The notes under the pieces: model-generated | What the model was told of the DNA's origin: nothing | Database searches by the model: none | Seen by the model: the letters and a program-made list of their open reading frames with translations, nothing else | From: Alcanivorax sp. 1008 | GTDB taxonomy: Bacteria > Pseudomonadota > Gammaproteobacteria > Pseudomonadales > Alcanivoracaceae | NCBI RefSeq assembly: GCF_020667895.1 | Contig: NZ_JAFMPS010000003.1 | Span: forward strand, 1,586 to 65,585 | DNA: 64,000 bases | Direction: 5' to 3' | Translations under genes and position numbers: made by a program | Part shown: piece by piece, positions 16,785 through 25,041 of the stretch | How positions within the stretch are numbered: position 1 is the first letter of the stretch | Layout of the letters: the number at the start of each line of letters is the position of its first letter

Positions 16785-17341
16785 CCCCGGAGTTTCGTCA
16801 GCATCTACTTGAAGTACGAGCTAATGCTCGGCAGTTGTATAGCGCTGAACAGATTGATCAGGCAATTACTGGCATGGCTACGAAGATTAATCGCGACTAT
16901 GCCGAGCAGGATCCGTTGATGTTGACCATCATGAATGGTGGTGTGGTACTGATGGGTAAGCTGCTGCCACAACTCGACTTCCCCTTGCAGATTGATTACC
17001 TGCACGCCACTCGCTATCGCGGTGAAACTTCAGGCACTGAGATCGAGTGGATTATTACGCCGGGGACTTCGCTGAAGGATCGTAACATTATTATTGTGGA
17101 CGATATTCTGGATGTGGGCTCTACCTTGTTGGCTATTATCGATGCCTGCGAAAAGCAGGGTGCCAAGTCGGTGGCCACGGCGGTGCTGGTGGATAAGGTG
17201 CATGATCGCAAGGCGCAGCCGGGAATGAAGGCGACCTACACCGGTATTGAGGCGGAGGATGCCTACCTGTTTGGTTGCGGTATGGATTATCGCGAATACT
17301 GGCGTAACGCACCGGGTCTATTTGCGGTGGAGGGACTGTAA
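16781..17341 (+). CDS. hpt: Hypoxanthine-guanine phosphoribosyltransferase
   Basis: The 186-residue enzyme converts hypoxanthine (and guanine) with PRPP to IMP (GMP) in the cytoplasm. The PRPP-binding motif is IIIVDDILDVGSTL with Asp107 and Asp108, and MNGG near residue 50 plus the flexible-loop region ATRYRGE are typical. It is translationally coupled on both sides: ATGA with the MscS gene and TAATG with the nucleoside phosphorylase. The latter coupling makes metabolic sense if that enzyme releases hypoxanthine from methylthioinosine, because Hpt would capture the base at once. Confidence 0.92.
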   Translation: MTPEFRQHLLEVRANARQLYSAEQIDQAITGMATKINRDYAEQDPLMLTIMNGGVVLMGKLLPQLDFPLQIDYLHATRYRGETSGTEIEWIITPGTSLKDRNIIIVDDILDVGSTLLAIIDACEKQGAKSVATAVLVDKVHDRKAQPGMKATYTGIEAEDAYLFGCGMDYREYWRNAPGLFAVEGL

Positions 17342-18075
17342 TGCTGGCTTTTATCGGTGGCACCGGGTTGACCCGTATGGCTGGCCTGACGGTGATCGCC
17401 AAACATGGCATTACTACTGAGTGGGGAGATCCTTCGGCAGCTGTTGTGGAAGGTGAGCTAGCGGGCAAGCGTGTGCTTTTTCTGGCCCGTCATGGCGACC
17501 CCCATGTGCTATTACCACACCAGGTTAATTACCGCGCCAACATTGCTGCATTGAAGCAGGCTGGTGCCTCCGAGATCGTTGCCGTGAATGCGGTTGGTGG
17601 GATTACTGCTCAGGCACCTACTGCTGCCATCGTGGTGCCAGATCAAATTATTGATTATACCTGGGGCCGTGAGACGACTTTTTTTGACAGGCGCGTGGCG
17701 CCGGTTGTGCATGTGGATTTTTCCTGGCCTTTCAGCGTGTCCCTGAGGCAGCGCCTGGTAACTGCTTTGGCAAGTGTTCATGCCCACGCCATCAATGGTG
17801 GCTGCTATGGTGCCACTCAGGGGCCAAGGCTGGAAACCGCTGCAGAAATTAGCCGCATGGAGAGAGATGGCTGCGATATTGTGGGGATGACGGGTATGCC
17901 AGAGGCCGTGCTCGCCCGCGAGCTGGAGCTTCCCTATGCCATGCTGTCGCTGGTGGTTAACCCCGGTGCGGGGAAAAGCGATGTCGAAATTTCCATGGAA
18001 GAAATCGAAGCGGTGATTCATGCCGGCATGGGCAAGGTCTGCGAGGCGCTGACTGCCATGGTGTCCGCTGCTTGA
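17341..18075 (+). CDS. S-methyl-5'-thioinosine phosphorylase (MTAP/PNP family)
   Basis: The 244-residue enzyme belongs to the MTAP/PNP nucleoside phosphorylase family. It opens with FIGGTGLTRM, has the phosphate-binding LARHGDPHVLLPHQVNYRAN, and GATQGPRLETAAEI plus DIVGMTGMPEA in the middle. At the site where adenine-specific MTAP enzymes have Asp (human Asp220) this protein has Asn207 in VVNPGAG, which fits 6-oxopurine specificity. The syntenic Pseudomonas gene PA3004 is known as a methylthioinosine phosphorylase. The reaction would yield methylthioribose-1-phosphate and hypoxanthine, with Hpt encoded directly upstream. It is shorter than human MTAP (283 aa). Family is sure; exact substrate is inferred. 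Confidence 0.88.
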   Translation: MLAFIGGTGLTRMAGLTVIAKHGITTEWGDPSAAVVEGELAGKRVLFLARHGDPHVLLPHQVNYRANIAALKQAGASEIVAVNAVGGITAQAPTAAIVVPDQIIDYTWGRETTFFDRRVAPVVHVDFSWPFSVSLRQRLVTALASVHAHAINGGCYGATQGPRLETAAEISRMERDGCDIVGMTGMPEAVLARELELPYAMLSLVVNPGAGKSDVEISMEEIEAVIHAGMGKVCEALTAMVSAA

Positions 18076-19265
18076 ACGATGTTGATGTGTTGGTTATCGG
18101 CGCCGGGGCCGCCGGTCTCATGTGTGCCTCTGTGGCCGCATATCGAGGCCGTCGGGTACGGGTGCTGGACCACGCCAACATGGCCGGTAAGAAGATTCTG
18201 ATGTCTGGTGGTGGTCGTTGTAACTTCACAAACCTGAATACTGCTCCAGCAAATTTTATTTCAGTGAATCCCCACTTCTGTATTTCTGCGTTGAAGCGTT
18301 ATACCCCCCAGCACTTTGTTGAGCTGGTGGAGCGCCATGGTATCGATTGGGTGGAGAAAGCGCCGGGACAACTATTTTGTGCCGATAGCAGTCGTGACAT
18401 TCTGGATATGTTGTTGCGGGAATGTGAGTGGTCACAGGCGCAGGTATCGCTAAAGGTTTCCATCGAACAAGTGGAGGCGGTGCAGGGTGGATACCGAGTG
18501 CGCACCTCCGATGGTGTGATTCGTTGTGAGTCTTTGGTGATCGCTTCCGGTGGTCTGTCTATCCCGACGCTCGGTGCTAGTGGTTTTGGTTATGATATTG
18601 CCCGCCAGTTTGGCCTGCCGGTTTTGCCCACCCGCGCTGGGTTGGTGCCGTTTACCCTGCAACCCGCCCAGAAAGAAAAGTTAGCGCCACTGTCGGGGCT
18701 CAGTACGCAAGTGCGGGTGCATTGTCGTGATGCCGAATTTGCCGAACCGATGCTGATCACCCATCGCGGACTTTCCGGGCCGTCCATGTTGCAGATTTCC
18801 AGCTATTGGCAACCTGGTGATGAACTGGATATTGATCTTGTTGCCAGCGCTGAGGGCGGTAAGGGGTTCGATATTTCTGTACTGCAGCAATTGCGCGCAG
18901 CCTCACCCAATGCGCGTCCGGAAAGCTGGCTTTCCAGCATGTTGCCAAAACGATTGGCCCAGACCCTGTGTGAATGGTTCGATTGGCAGCAAAGCTGGCA
19001 GTATTTCGATAATGCTCGGTTAGAGTCCATGGCGGATCAGCTTCAACACTGGCGCATCAAGCCATCGGGCACGGAGGGCTATCGCACCGCCGAAGTGACT
19101 CTTGGCGGCGTTGATACCCAGGCGGTGTCATCCAAATCCTTTATGGCTAAAGACCAGCCCGGCCTGTTCTTTATCGGCGAAGTGCTTGATGTCACCGGTC
19201 ATCTTGGCGGGCATAACTTCCAGTGGGCCTGGGCCAGTGCCCAAGCGGCCGGACAGTTCGCCTGA
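18072..19265 (+). CDS. HI0933/BaiN-like FAD-dependent oxidoreductase
   Basis: The 397-residue flavoprotein starts VDVLVIGAGAAGLMCA, a dinucleotide-binding motif, followed by GKKILMSGGGRCNFTN, characteristic of the HI0933/YhiN/BaiN family. Near the C-terminus are FIGEVLDVTGHLGGHNFQWA, which closes the FAD site, and the TAEVTLGGV element. The start is TTG 18072, overlapping the previous stop as TTGA; GTG 18087 would begin at the first beta strand and is less likely. Its physiological substrate is unknown in most bacteria. It is the last gene of the coupled run from psrA. Confidence 0.88.
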   Translation: MNDVDVLVIGAGAAGLMCASVAAYRGRRVRVLDHANMAGKKILMSGGGRCNFTNLNTAPANFISVNPHFCISALKRYTPQHFVELVERHGIDWVEKAPGQLFCADSSRDILDMLLRECEWSQAQVSLKVSIEQVEAVQGGYRVRTSDGVIRCESLVIASGGLSIPTLGASGFGYDIARQFGLPVLPTRAGLVPFTLQPAQKEKLAPLSGLSTQVRVHCRDAEFAEPMLITHRGLSGPSMLQISSYWQPGDELDIDLVASAEGGKGFDISVLQQLRAASPNARPESWLSSMLPKRLAQTLCEWFDWQQSWQYFDNARLESMADQLQHWRIKPSGTEGYRTAEVTLGGVDTQAVSSKSFMAKDQPGLFFIGEVLDVTGHLGGHNFQWAWASAQAAGQFA

Positions 19266-19290
19266 CCTCAGGCTCCTCCTGCAGTCATTT

Positions 19291-20160
19291 CTATCGGATC
19301 TGCTGGGCTTTGAGGGCTTCGTTGAGTTGGTCGAGCTTATCTTGCTCAGGATGATTCCACGGGGTGATTCGTACCAGTAGGCCAAACAGGGGATGGTCGA
19401 GGTAGTGCAGCTCTTCACTGCGCATGCGCCGTTTCTGGTCAATTTTGACCCACACTCGCTGGCCTTCAGCGGTGTCGCTGCCAAACCAGAGAATGGGCTC
19501 GATGTGCAGGTACCGACTCAGATGAAAGCGCAGGGCCCCTTGCAACTCGTGGATTGCAACGGGCTCTTCGCTGCTTTCCAGGGTTTCAATCTGTGGCAGG
19601 GTGGTGAACTGGCCGCTGCTGTCCATGGCGGCGTAGTCGTCAGTGGTTGGTGCTAATTCGCCTTCTTGGGGCATTGCTTCGCTGGCAACGGGCTCCGGCA
19701 GGATGTCGCCGCCTTCTACCAGCACCGCAAAGGCATGGGCCCGTTCGCGCACTGGCTGGCGCCAGGCTTGATGTAGCAGGATTCGGTGGCCATCTTTAGC
19801 CATTCTTTCGGCGGCTTGCTGTAATGGCAGATCGCTGTCGATAATCTTCCAGGCACCGTAGGCAACGGCACTGATGTCTATATTGTCGGCGTGCTCCGGG
19901 ATGCGCGGTTCGCTGCTGTCCAGTGCGATCAGGGCAGAGTGGTTCAGGTCCGGTTGCTGGTCGAGACGCCAATATTCGTCGCTTAGAGGGCTTTGCCGGG
20001 CAAAGGCGACTACTTCGATCTGGTACCACTTTTCTTGCATTACCTTGGGCAAGTCGGCGATAGCCCGGCGGATTTCCGGTGCACTCATTTCGGCATAGGG
20101 GTTGGCCATTGCCGGTGCGGTCAGGCTCAGTAGTAAAAGTGGCAGCATGATGTAGCGCAT
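19291..20160 (-). CDS. CsiV-family periplasmic protein
   Basis: The 289-residue protein has a clear Sec signal peptide (MRYIMLPLLLLSLTAPAMA, cleaved before NPYAE) and no lipobox. Features of the CsiV family (a Vibrio peptidoglycan-binding partner of LpoA/PBP1A) are WYQIEVVAFARQ near residue 45, DEYWRLDQQPDL, and the C-terminal block LHYLDHPLFGLLVRI. The syntenic Pseudomonas gene is PA3003. The upstream mfd gene on the same strand, 50 bases away, may be co-transcribed with it only in the reverse order: this gene's start lies downstream of the mfd stop. Role in cell-wall synthesis is inferred from the family. Confidence 0.72.
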   Translation of the reverse strand: MRYIMLPLLLLSLTAPAMANPYAEMSAPEIRRAIADLPKVMQEKWYQIEVVAFARQSPLSDEYWRLDQQPDLNHSALIALDSSEPRIPEHADNIDISAVAYGAWKIIDSDLPLQQAAERMAKDGHRILLHQAWRQPVRERAHAFAVLVEGGDILPEPVASEAMPQEGELAPTTDDYAAMDSSGQFTTLPQIETLESSEEPVAIHELQGALRFHLSRYLHIEPILWFGSDTAEGQRVWVKIDQKRRMRSEELHYLDHPLFGLLVRITPWNHPEQDKLDQLNEALKAQQIR

Positions 20161-20189
20161 GGTTTCTCCTGAGCTCTTATACCAATATT

Positions 20190-20210
20190 GCGGTTAAAGC
20201 CGCTTCTGCA
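20190..20210 (-). repeat. REP-like element between mfd and csiV-like gene
   Basis: GCGGTTAAAGCCGCTTCTGC at 20190-20209 is an inverse copy of the REP-like sequence (GCAGAAGCGGCTTTAACCGC on the minus strand). It abuts the mfd stop codon, the same placement seen for galU and wecA. Confidence 0.6.
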
Positions 20211-23200
20211 TTATTTTCCGGCGAGGGTGTCGAGCAGCTTGTTTACCACTTCGATTTTTTCCTCGGCTGTATCAGTGTTGATGGCAAATTTCAGGGCGGT
20301 GGCGCCATCCAGTTTGTAACGGGTCGAGGCGGACTGTACCAGCTTTACCAGACTGAGGGGATTGACCACAGTCTGCTCGGAGAATTCCAATCGGCCCCAC
20401 TGGCCGCCGGCATCGATCTTGCGGATGCCGATCTGTTCGGCCCGTTGACGCAGGGCGGTGACGGCGAACAGGTGCTTGACCTGCAGCGGCAAAAGACCAA
20501 AGCGGTCGATCATTTCGACCTGCAGTTCGCGCAGGGCCTCGGCGTTGCGGCAGCCGGCAACGCGCTTGTACAGGGTCAGGCGGGTAAACACATCTGGCAG
20601 GTAGTCCTCCGGAATCAGCGCCGGGATGCGTAGGTTTACTTCCGGGCCGCCGGAAAGAGGCTTTTCCACATCCGGCTGTTCGCCGCGCTTCAGCGCTTCC
20701 ACTGCCTGCTCAAGCATTTCCATGTAAAGGGAGAAGCCAATCGATTCAATATGGCCGTGCTGCTCGTCGCCGAGTAGCTCGCCAGCGCCGCGTATTTCAA
20801 GGTCATGGCTGGCCAGTTGGAAGCCGGCGCCGAGATCTGTCGCGGTTTCGATTGCTTCAAGACGCTTTTGTGCGTCCTTGGTCATCACTTTCGGCGGTGG
20901 CGTCATTAAATACGCATAGGCTTGATGGTGTGAGCGCCCAACCCGGCCGCGCAACTGGTGTAGCTGGGCCAGACCAAACTTGTCGGCACGATCAATGATG
21001 ATGGTGTTGGCGGAGGGAATATCGATGCCCGTTTCGATAATGGTGGTAGATACCAGCACATTAAAACGGCGGTGATAGAAATCAGACATCACCGACTCCA
21101 GTTCGCGTTCACGCATCTGCCCGTGGGCAATGCCAACCCGGGCATCCGGTACCAGTTCGCGGATTTCGTTAGCCGTGCGGGTCATGGTGTCGATATCGTT
21201 GTGCAGATAGTACACCTGCCCGCCACGCAGCAATTCACGCAGAATGGCTTCTTTAACCAATGGTGCGTCGTGCTGCTGAACGAAAGTCTTAACAGACAGG
21301 CGTCGCTGTGGCGGAGTGGCAATAATGGAAATCTCACGTAGCCCGGCGAGCGACATGTTCAGTGTACGAGGAATGGGTGTGGCGGTCAGGGTGAGCATGT
21401 CGCACTCGGCGCGCATTTGTTTCAGACGCTCTTTGTGACGCACACCGAAACGATGTTCTTCGTCGACAATAATCAGGCCAAGGTCCTTGAATTCGATGCC
21501 TTCCTGTAGCAGCTGATGGGTGCCCACCAGAATATCTACCTTGCCTTCTTTAAGACGTTTCAGCGCATCGGTTTTTTCTTTACCGCTACGGAATCGGTTG
21601 AGCACTTCCACACTGACTGGCCAATCGGCAAATCGGTCGCTGAAGGTTTCAAAGTGCTGTTGGGCCAGCAAGGTAGTGGGAACCAGTACGGCTACTTGAG
21701 TGCCATTTTGCACTGCGGCAAAAGCGGCACGCATGGCCACTTCGGTTTTGCCGAAGCCAACGTCCCCACATACCAGCCGATCCATCGGCTTGGCAGTGCG
21801 CATATCCTGCAGCACCGCTTCAATGGTTTGCTGCTGGTCCGGGGTTTCTTCGAACGGGAAGCCTGCAGAAAAGCGACGATATTCTTCTTCGTCAAGTTTG
21901 AACGAGCGGCCTTTCTTGGCTTCCCGTCGCGCCCAGGTGTTGAGTAGTTCGGCGGCCACGTCATGAATTTTTTCTGCCGCTCTTTGTCGCGCCTTGCTCC
22001 ATTGGTCGGAGCCGAGTCGGGTCAGCGGCGCATGTTCCGGATCACCGGCGCCGTAGCGGCTGATCAAATGGAGACTGGCCACAGGTACATAGATTTTGTC
22101 GCCGCCGGCATACTCAAGCAACAACAACTCATGCTGCTGGCCGTCGATCTGCATATAGGTCAGGCCATGATAGCGACCGACGCCATGGTCTATGTGTACT
22201 ACCGGCGTGCCGGGAGTCAGCTCGCCCAGTGAGCGGAAGGCATTTTCCGGGGCGCTGGAATCCGAGGTTTTACGGCGTCGGCGTTGCAGAATTCGCTCGC
22301 CGTATAGTTGTGACTCAGCCAATACCAATATGTTGTCTTTGCTTGACCAGAAGCCGCGGTCCAGTTCACCAACGGTCAGTTGCCAGGATACGTTTTGCTG
22401 AACAGCATTGTGCAAAAAGTCCTGCCAGCCGTCGGCCATTTGAGGCTGCAGCCCGGCTTTTTGCATAAGCGGCAGTAGTGCTTCACGTCGCCCGGCGGTT
22501 TCTGCGCAGACCAGTACCCGCAATTGCGGATGTTCTTCAGTAAAGCTTTTGATCTGTGCAAATGGGTTCTGGTCGCTGTGTGCATTGACGGCAAAATCCG
22601 GCGGAGCATCAAAAGCAAAGGCAATGCCGTCATCGTCACAGATGCGTGCCCTTGGCCGTGACTTCAGGCCGCCGTTCAGTTCGTCAGGGCGTAGAAAAAT
22701 CTCTACCGGGCTAAGAATCGGCCGGCGGATATCGTGACGCCGGCTTTCGTAGCGGCTGCCGGTTTCTTCCCAGAAATGATTGGCAGCTTCTTCGCAGCCG
22801 GCCATCTGCACGATGCGGGCATTATCGGGCAGGTAGTCAAACAGGCTGGCCAGCTGATCGAAGAACAGCGGTAGGTAGTATTCCAGACCACCGCTGGCCA
22901 TGCCTTCGGAGACGTCCTGGTACAAGGTGCATTGACGATGGTCGACATCAAAGCGTTCCCTAAAGGCACTGCGGAAATGGCTGATGCCGTCAGTGCCGAG
23001 GGGGAATTCTGCCGCCGGCAACAAGGTAATGTTTTTTACGGTTTCACTTGAGCGCTGGGTGTCCGGGTCGAACAGTCTCAGGGACTCTACTTCGTCATCG
23101 AATAGTTCGATGCGAAAAGGCTGTTCTGCGCCCATGGGGAAGATGTCCATGATGGCGCCGCGCACTGCAAATTCGCCATGCTCGAAGACGTTGTCACGCT

Positions 23201-23669
23201 GGCGATAGCCGGCCGCGACGAGGCGCAGCCGGGTGTCTTCCATATTAAAGCGCTCGCCAACCTTGAGAACAAAGCTATTGCCGTCGATATGGCTGCGCGG
23301 TGCCAGGCGTTGCATCAGGGTGCTGACCGGGGTGACCAGTATGCCGCTCTGTGCAGTGGGCAGGCGGTGCAGCACTTCTATGCGGTCGCTGATGATGTCC
23401 TGGTGGGGGGAGAACAAATCCCAAGGCAGGGTTTCCCAGTCGGGGAACAGTCGTAGCGGCAGGGCTGGGTCGTTGTCGAGATAGAAGGCGAGGCTGTCAT
23501 GCAGTTGCTGGGCACGGCCGGAGTCCGGCGTGACCAGCAGGATCAGGCCGGGGGTCTCGCGAGCCAGGGTGGCGAGGGTGACGGCCAGGGAGCCGTCGTC
23601 CAGTCCGCGCCAATGGCGGTAGTTTTCCGCTCCGCTGGGGAACAGTTTTTCGTCAGGAAGCAGGATCAA
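20211..23669 (-). CDS. mfd: Transcription-repair coupling factor Mfd
   Basis: The 1152-residue DNA translocase removes stalled RNA polymerase and recruits UvrA for repair. The N-terminal UvrB-like part includes LFPDWETLPWD and the central RNA-polymerase-interaction domain lies near LGELTPGTPVVHIDHGVG. The helicase motor has Walker A GDVGFGKTE, DEEHRFGV and TATPIPRTL, with GRVGRSHHQAYAYL in the second lobe. The C-terminal TRCF domain (PALIPEDYLPDV) is present. Length agrees with E. coli (1148). The start is TTG 23669, since no better start precedes it in frame; translation then opens MILLPDEKLF. Gene order with csiV-like and gap is as in Pseudomonas. Confidence 0.96.
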   Translation of the reverse strand: MILLPDEKLFPSGAENYRHWRGLDDGSLAVTLATLARETPGLILLVTPDSGRAQQLHDSLAFYLDNDPALPLRLFPDWETLPWDLFSPHQDIISDRIEVLHRLPTAQSGILVTPVSTLMQRLAPRSHIDGNSFVLKVGERFNMEDTRLRLVAAGYRQRDNVFEHGEFAVRGAIMDIFPMGAEQPFRIELFDDEVESLRLFDPDTQRSSETVKNITLLPAAEFPLGTDGISHFRSAFRERFDVDHRQCTLYQDVSEGMASGGLEYYLPLFFDQLASLFDYLPDNARIVQMAGCEEAANHFWEETGSRYESRRHDIRRPILSPVEIFLRPDELNGGLKSRPRARICDDDGIAFAFDAPPDFAVNAHSDQNPFAQIKSFTEEHPQLRVLVCAETAGRREALLPLMQKAGLQPQMADGWQDFLHNAVQQNVSWQLTVGELDRGFWSSKDNILVLAESQLYGERILQRRRRKTSDSSAPENAFRSLGELTPGTPVVHIDHGVGRYHGLTYMQIDGQQHELLLLEYAGGDKIYVPVASLHLISRYGAGDPEHAPLTRLGSDQWSKARQRAAEKIHDVAAELLNTWARREAKKGRSFKLDEEEYRRFSAGFPFEETPDQQQTIEAVLQDMRTAKPMDRLVCGDVGFGKTEVAMRAAFAAVQNGTQVAVLVPTTLLAQQHFETFSDRFADWPVSVEVLNRFRSGKEKTDALKRLKEGKVDILVGTHQLLQEGIEFKDLGLIIVDEEHRFGVRHKERLKQMRAECDMLTLTATPIPRTLNMSLAGLREISIIATPPQRRLSVKTFVQQHDAPLVKEAILRELLRGGQVYYLHNDIDTMTRTANEIRELVPDARVGIAHGQMRERELESVMSDFYHRRFNVLVSTTIIETGIDIPSANTIIIDRADKFGLAQLHQLRGRVGRSHHQAYAYLMTPPPKVMTKDAQKRLEAIETATDLGAGFQLASHDLEIRGAGELLGDEQHGHIESIGFSLYMEMLEQAVEALKRGEQPDVEKPLSGGPEVNLRIPALIPEDYLPDVFTRLTLYKRVAGCRNAEALRELQVEMIDRFGLLPLQVKHLFAVTALRQRAEQIGIRKIDAGGQWGRLEFSEQTVVNPLSLVKLVQSASTRYKLDGATALKFAINTDTAEEKIEVVNKLLDTLAGK

Positions 23670-23698
23670 AACGGCGGCCCCTATAAATCAGGGCGCCG

Positions 23699-23704
23699 AT
23701 TCTA
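23699..23704 (-). promoter_or_regulatory. Possible -10 element of mfd
   Basis: On the minus strand TAGAAT lies about 30 bases before the mfd TTG. No good -35 is seen at 16-18 bases, so this is a weak call. Confidence 0.3.
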
Positions 23705-23730
23705 CCGCAATAACCTGGTTGAACCACCTT

Positions 23731-24029
23731 CACCCCCGTGCCCGGGCGCAACCGCCGCCAGCTGGTAAATCTCTGGTTGGGCAGTGAACCTCACCGGTTC
23801 TGTCACCTGTTCGGGGTTTGCGGGACACGCCGTGAACCCATCCCTAGGGGCTTGAGTAACAGGCGCCAGAACCTCGCATCCTGCTTTTTCAAGCTTTTCG
23901 GCTTCATCCCTGGCCCTCGTTGGCTCGGTGCCTCCCTTAGGCGTGAACGCCACCATAATCCGGAGGGTGACTCAGCGTAGCGGGCACCCCGGAGGATTAT
24001 GGCGGCGGTTGCGCCCTGGCACGGTGGTG
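23731..24029. repeat. Non-coding inverted-repeat element of about 300 bp
   Basis: The 415-base gap between mfd and tesB contains no convincing gene. Its ends are a 30-base inverted repeat (23731-23760 against 24000-24029) that pairs at 28 of 30 positions. An inner perfect 9-base dyad, CCATAATCC (23953-23961) with GGATTATGG (23994-24002), overlaps the right arm. The interior contains CGGGACACGCCGTGAACCCA at 23831-23850, a motif I remember as widely dispersed in Pseudomonas, Marinobacter and Alcanivorax intergenic DNA. No transposase, target-site duplication or open frame with a ribosome-binding site is visible. Confidence 0.65.
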
Positions 24030-24046
24030 GCGGTGGGGGGTTAAGG

Positions 24047-24052
24047 TACAAT
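24047..24052 (+). promoter_or_regulatory. Possible -10 element of tesB
   Basis: TACAAT lies 33 bases before the tesB ATG, immediately after the right arm of the inverted-repeat element. The -35 region (around 24024) falls inside that arm and is poor. Confidence 0.3.
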
Positions 24053-24084
24053 CCGGCTTTCTGTTTTCTAGCGAGGTGCGGTTA

Positions 24085-24960
24085 ATGCGCCAGGTTGTTC
24101 GTGAATTGCTCGATATCCTCCAGCTTGAACCGCTGGAGCAGAATCTGTTTCGTGGTCAGACCCGGGCCACCGGGCAGCGCAGTATCTTTGGTGGCTTGGT
24201 GGCGGGTCAGGCACTGATGGCCGCATCCCGTACTGTACCGGCGGACCGCCCGGTGCACTCCCTGCATGCCTATTTCCTGCGCCCGGGTGACTTCAGTCTA
24301 CCTATTATCTATGAGGTCGACCGCATTCGTGACGGCGCCAGCTTTACCACCCGCAGGGTCAATGCCATCCAGCATGGCAAAGCGATTTTCTCCCTGGCAG
24401 CCAGCTTCGCGGTGGAAGAGGAGGGGGTTGAGCACCAGAGCGCCATGCCGGATGTGCCGATGCCGGCGGATCTGGAAAATGATGAGCGCATTCGAGGTCA
24501 GGTGGCGGCCAATATTCCAGAGCCCTTTCGCAGCGCCTTTTTGCAGGAGCGGCCGGTGGAGTTTCGCCCTGTAAAGCCGCGCAACCCCTTCGATATCACC
24601 CCGCAGAGCCCGGAGCGCATGTCCTGGTTCAGGATTCCGGAGGTTCTAGATGTCGATCAGGCCACCCACCGGGTGTTGCTGACCTTTTGTTCGGATTTTA
24701 GCCTGATGGGGACTGCCATGCTGCCCCATGGCATGCACTTCTTTCAGCCACAGCTGCAGGCGGCGAGTATTGATCACGCCATGTGGTTCCACAAGCCAAT
24801 TCGTGCCGATCAGTGGCTGCTCTACTGCACCGACAGCCCGCGGGCTTCCGGTGCCCGGGGTATCAATCGCGGCCTGATCTATGCAGAGGACGGCACTCTG
24901 GTTGCCTCGGTGGCTCAGGAAGGGCTGATGCGCTTGCGGCCGGGGGAAATGCAAGCCTGA
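24085..24960 (+). CDS. tesB: Acyl-CoA thioesterase II
   Basis: The 291-residue cytoplasmic enzyme hydrolyses medium- and long-chain acyl-CoA. It has the double-hotdog TesB layout: the first hotdog with FGGLVAGQALMAA and HAYFLRPGD, the second with SIDHAMWFHKPIRADQWLLY, where Asp of SIDHAMW and the later Gln of AQEGLMR match the known Asp/Thr/Gln active site. ATG 24085 has GAGGTG six bases upstream and is preferred over GTG 24076. It stands alone between the repeat element and gap. In a hydrocarbon-degrading type of bacterium it would handle fatty-acyl pools; PsrA, encoded nearby, is a known sensor of the same molecules. Confidence 0.93.
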   Translation: MRQVVRELLDILQLEPLEQNLFRGQTRATGQRSIFGGLVAGQALMAASRTVPADRPVHSLHAYFLRPGDFSLPIIYEVDRIRDGASFTTRRVNAIQHGKAIFSLAASFAVEEEGVEHQSAMPDVPMPADLENDERIRGQVAANIPEPFRSAFLQERPVEFRPVKPRNPFDITPQSPERMSWFRIPEVLDVDQATHRVLLTFCSDFSLMGTAMLPHGMHFFQPQLQAASIDHAMWFHKPIRADQWLLYCTDSPRASGARGINRGLIYAEDGTLVASVAQEGLMRLRPGEMQA

Positions 24961-25000
24961 CCATGGGGTATTACGGGTGGCACAGGGCGGTGCTTGCAGC

Positions 25001-25006
25001 TAGAAT
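25001..25006 (+). promoter_or_regulatory. -10 element of gap
   Basis: TAGAAT lies 35 bases before the preferred gap start codon (GTG 25042). It shows that the upstream in-frame start at 24994 is not used, because transcription would begin downstream of it. The -35 (TGGCAC, 24978-24983) is weak. Confidence 0.4.
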
Positions 25007-25041
25007 GCGCGCCCCGAACCCCCCACCTTGAGAGGCTGCCC

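Noticed and set aside
23702-23956. 84-codon minus-strand frame in the mfd-tesB gap
   Set aside because: It is contained in the inverted-repeat element, has no ribosome-binding site and looks like a commonly mis-annotated repeat translation.
24978-24994. Sigma-54 promoter before gap (TGGCAC then TTGC)
   Set aside because: The spacing between the GG and GC elements is wrong for sigma-54, and a TAGAAT -10 fits better.
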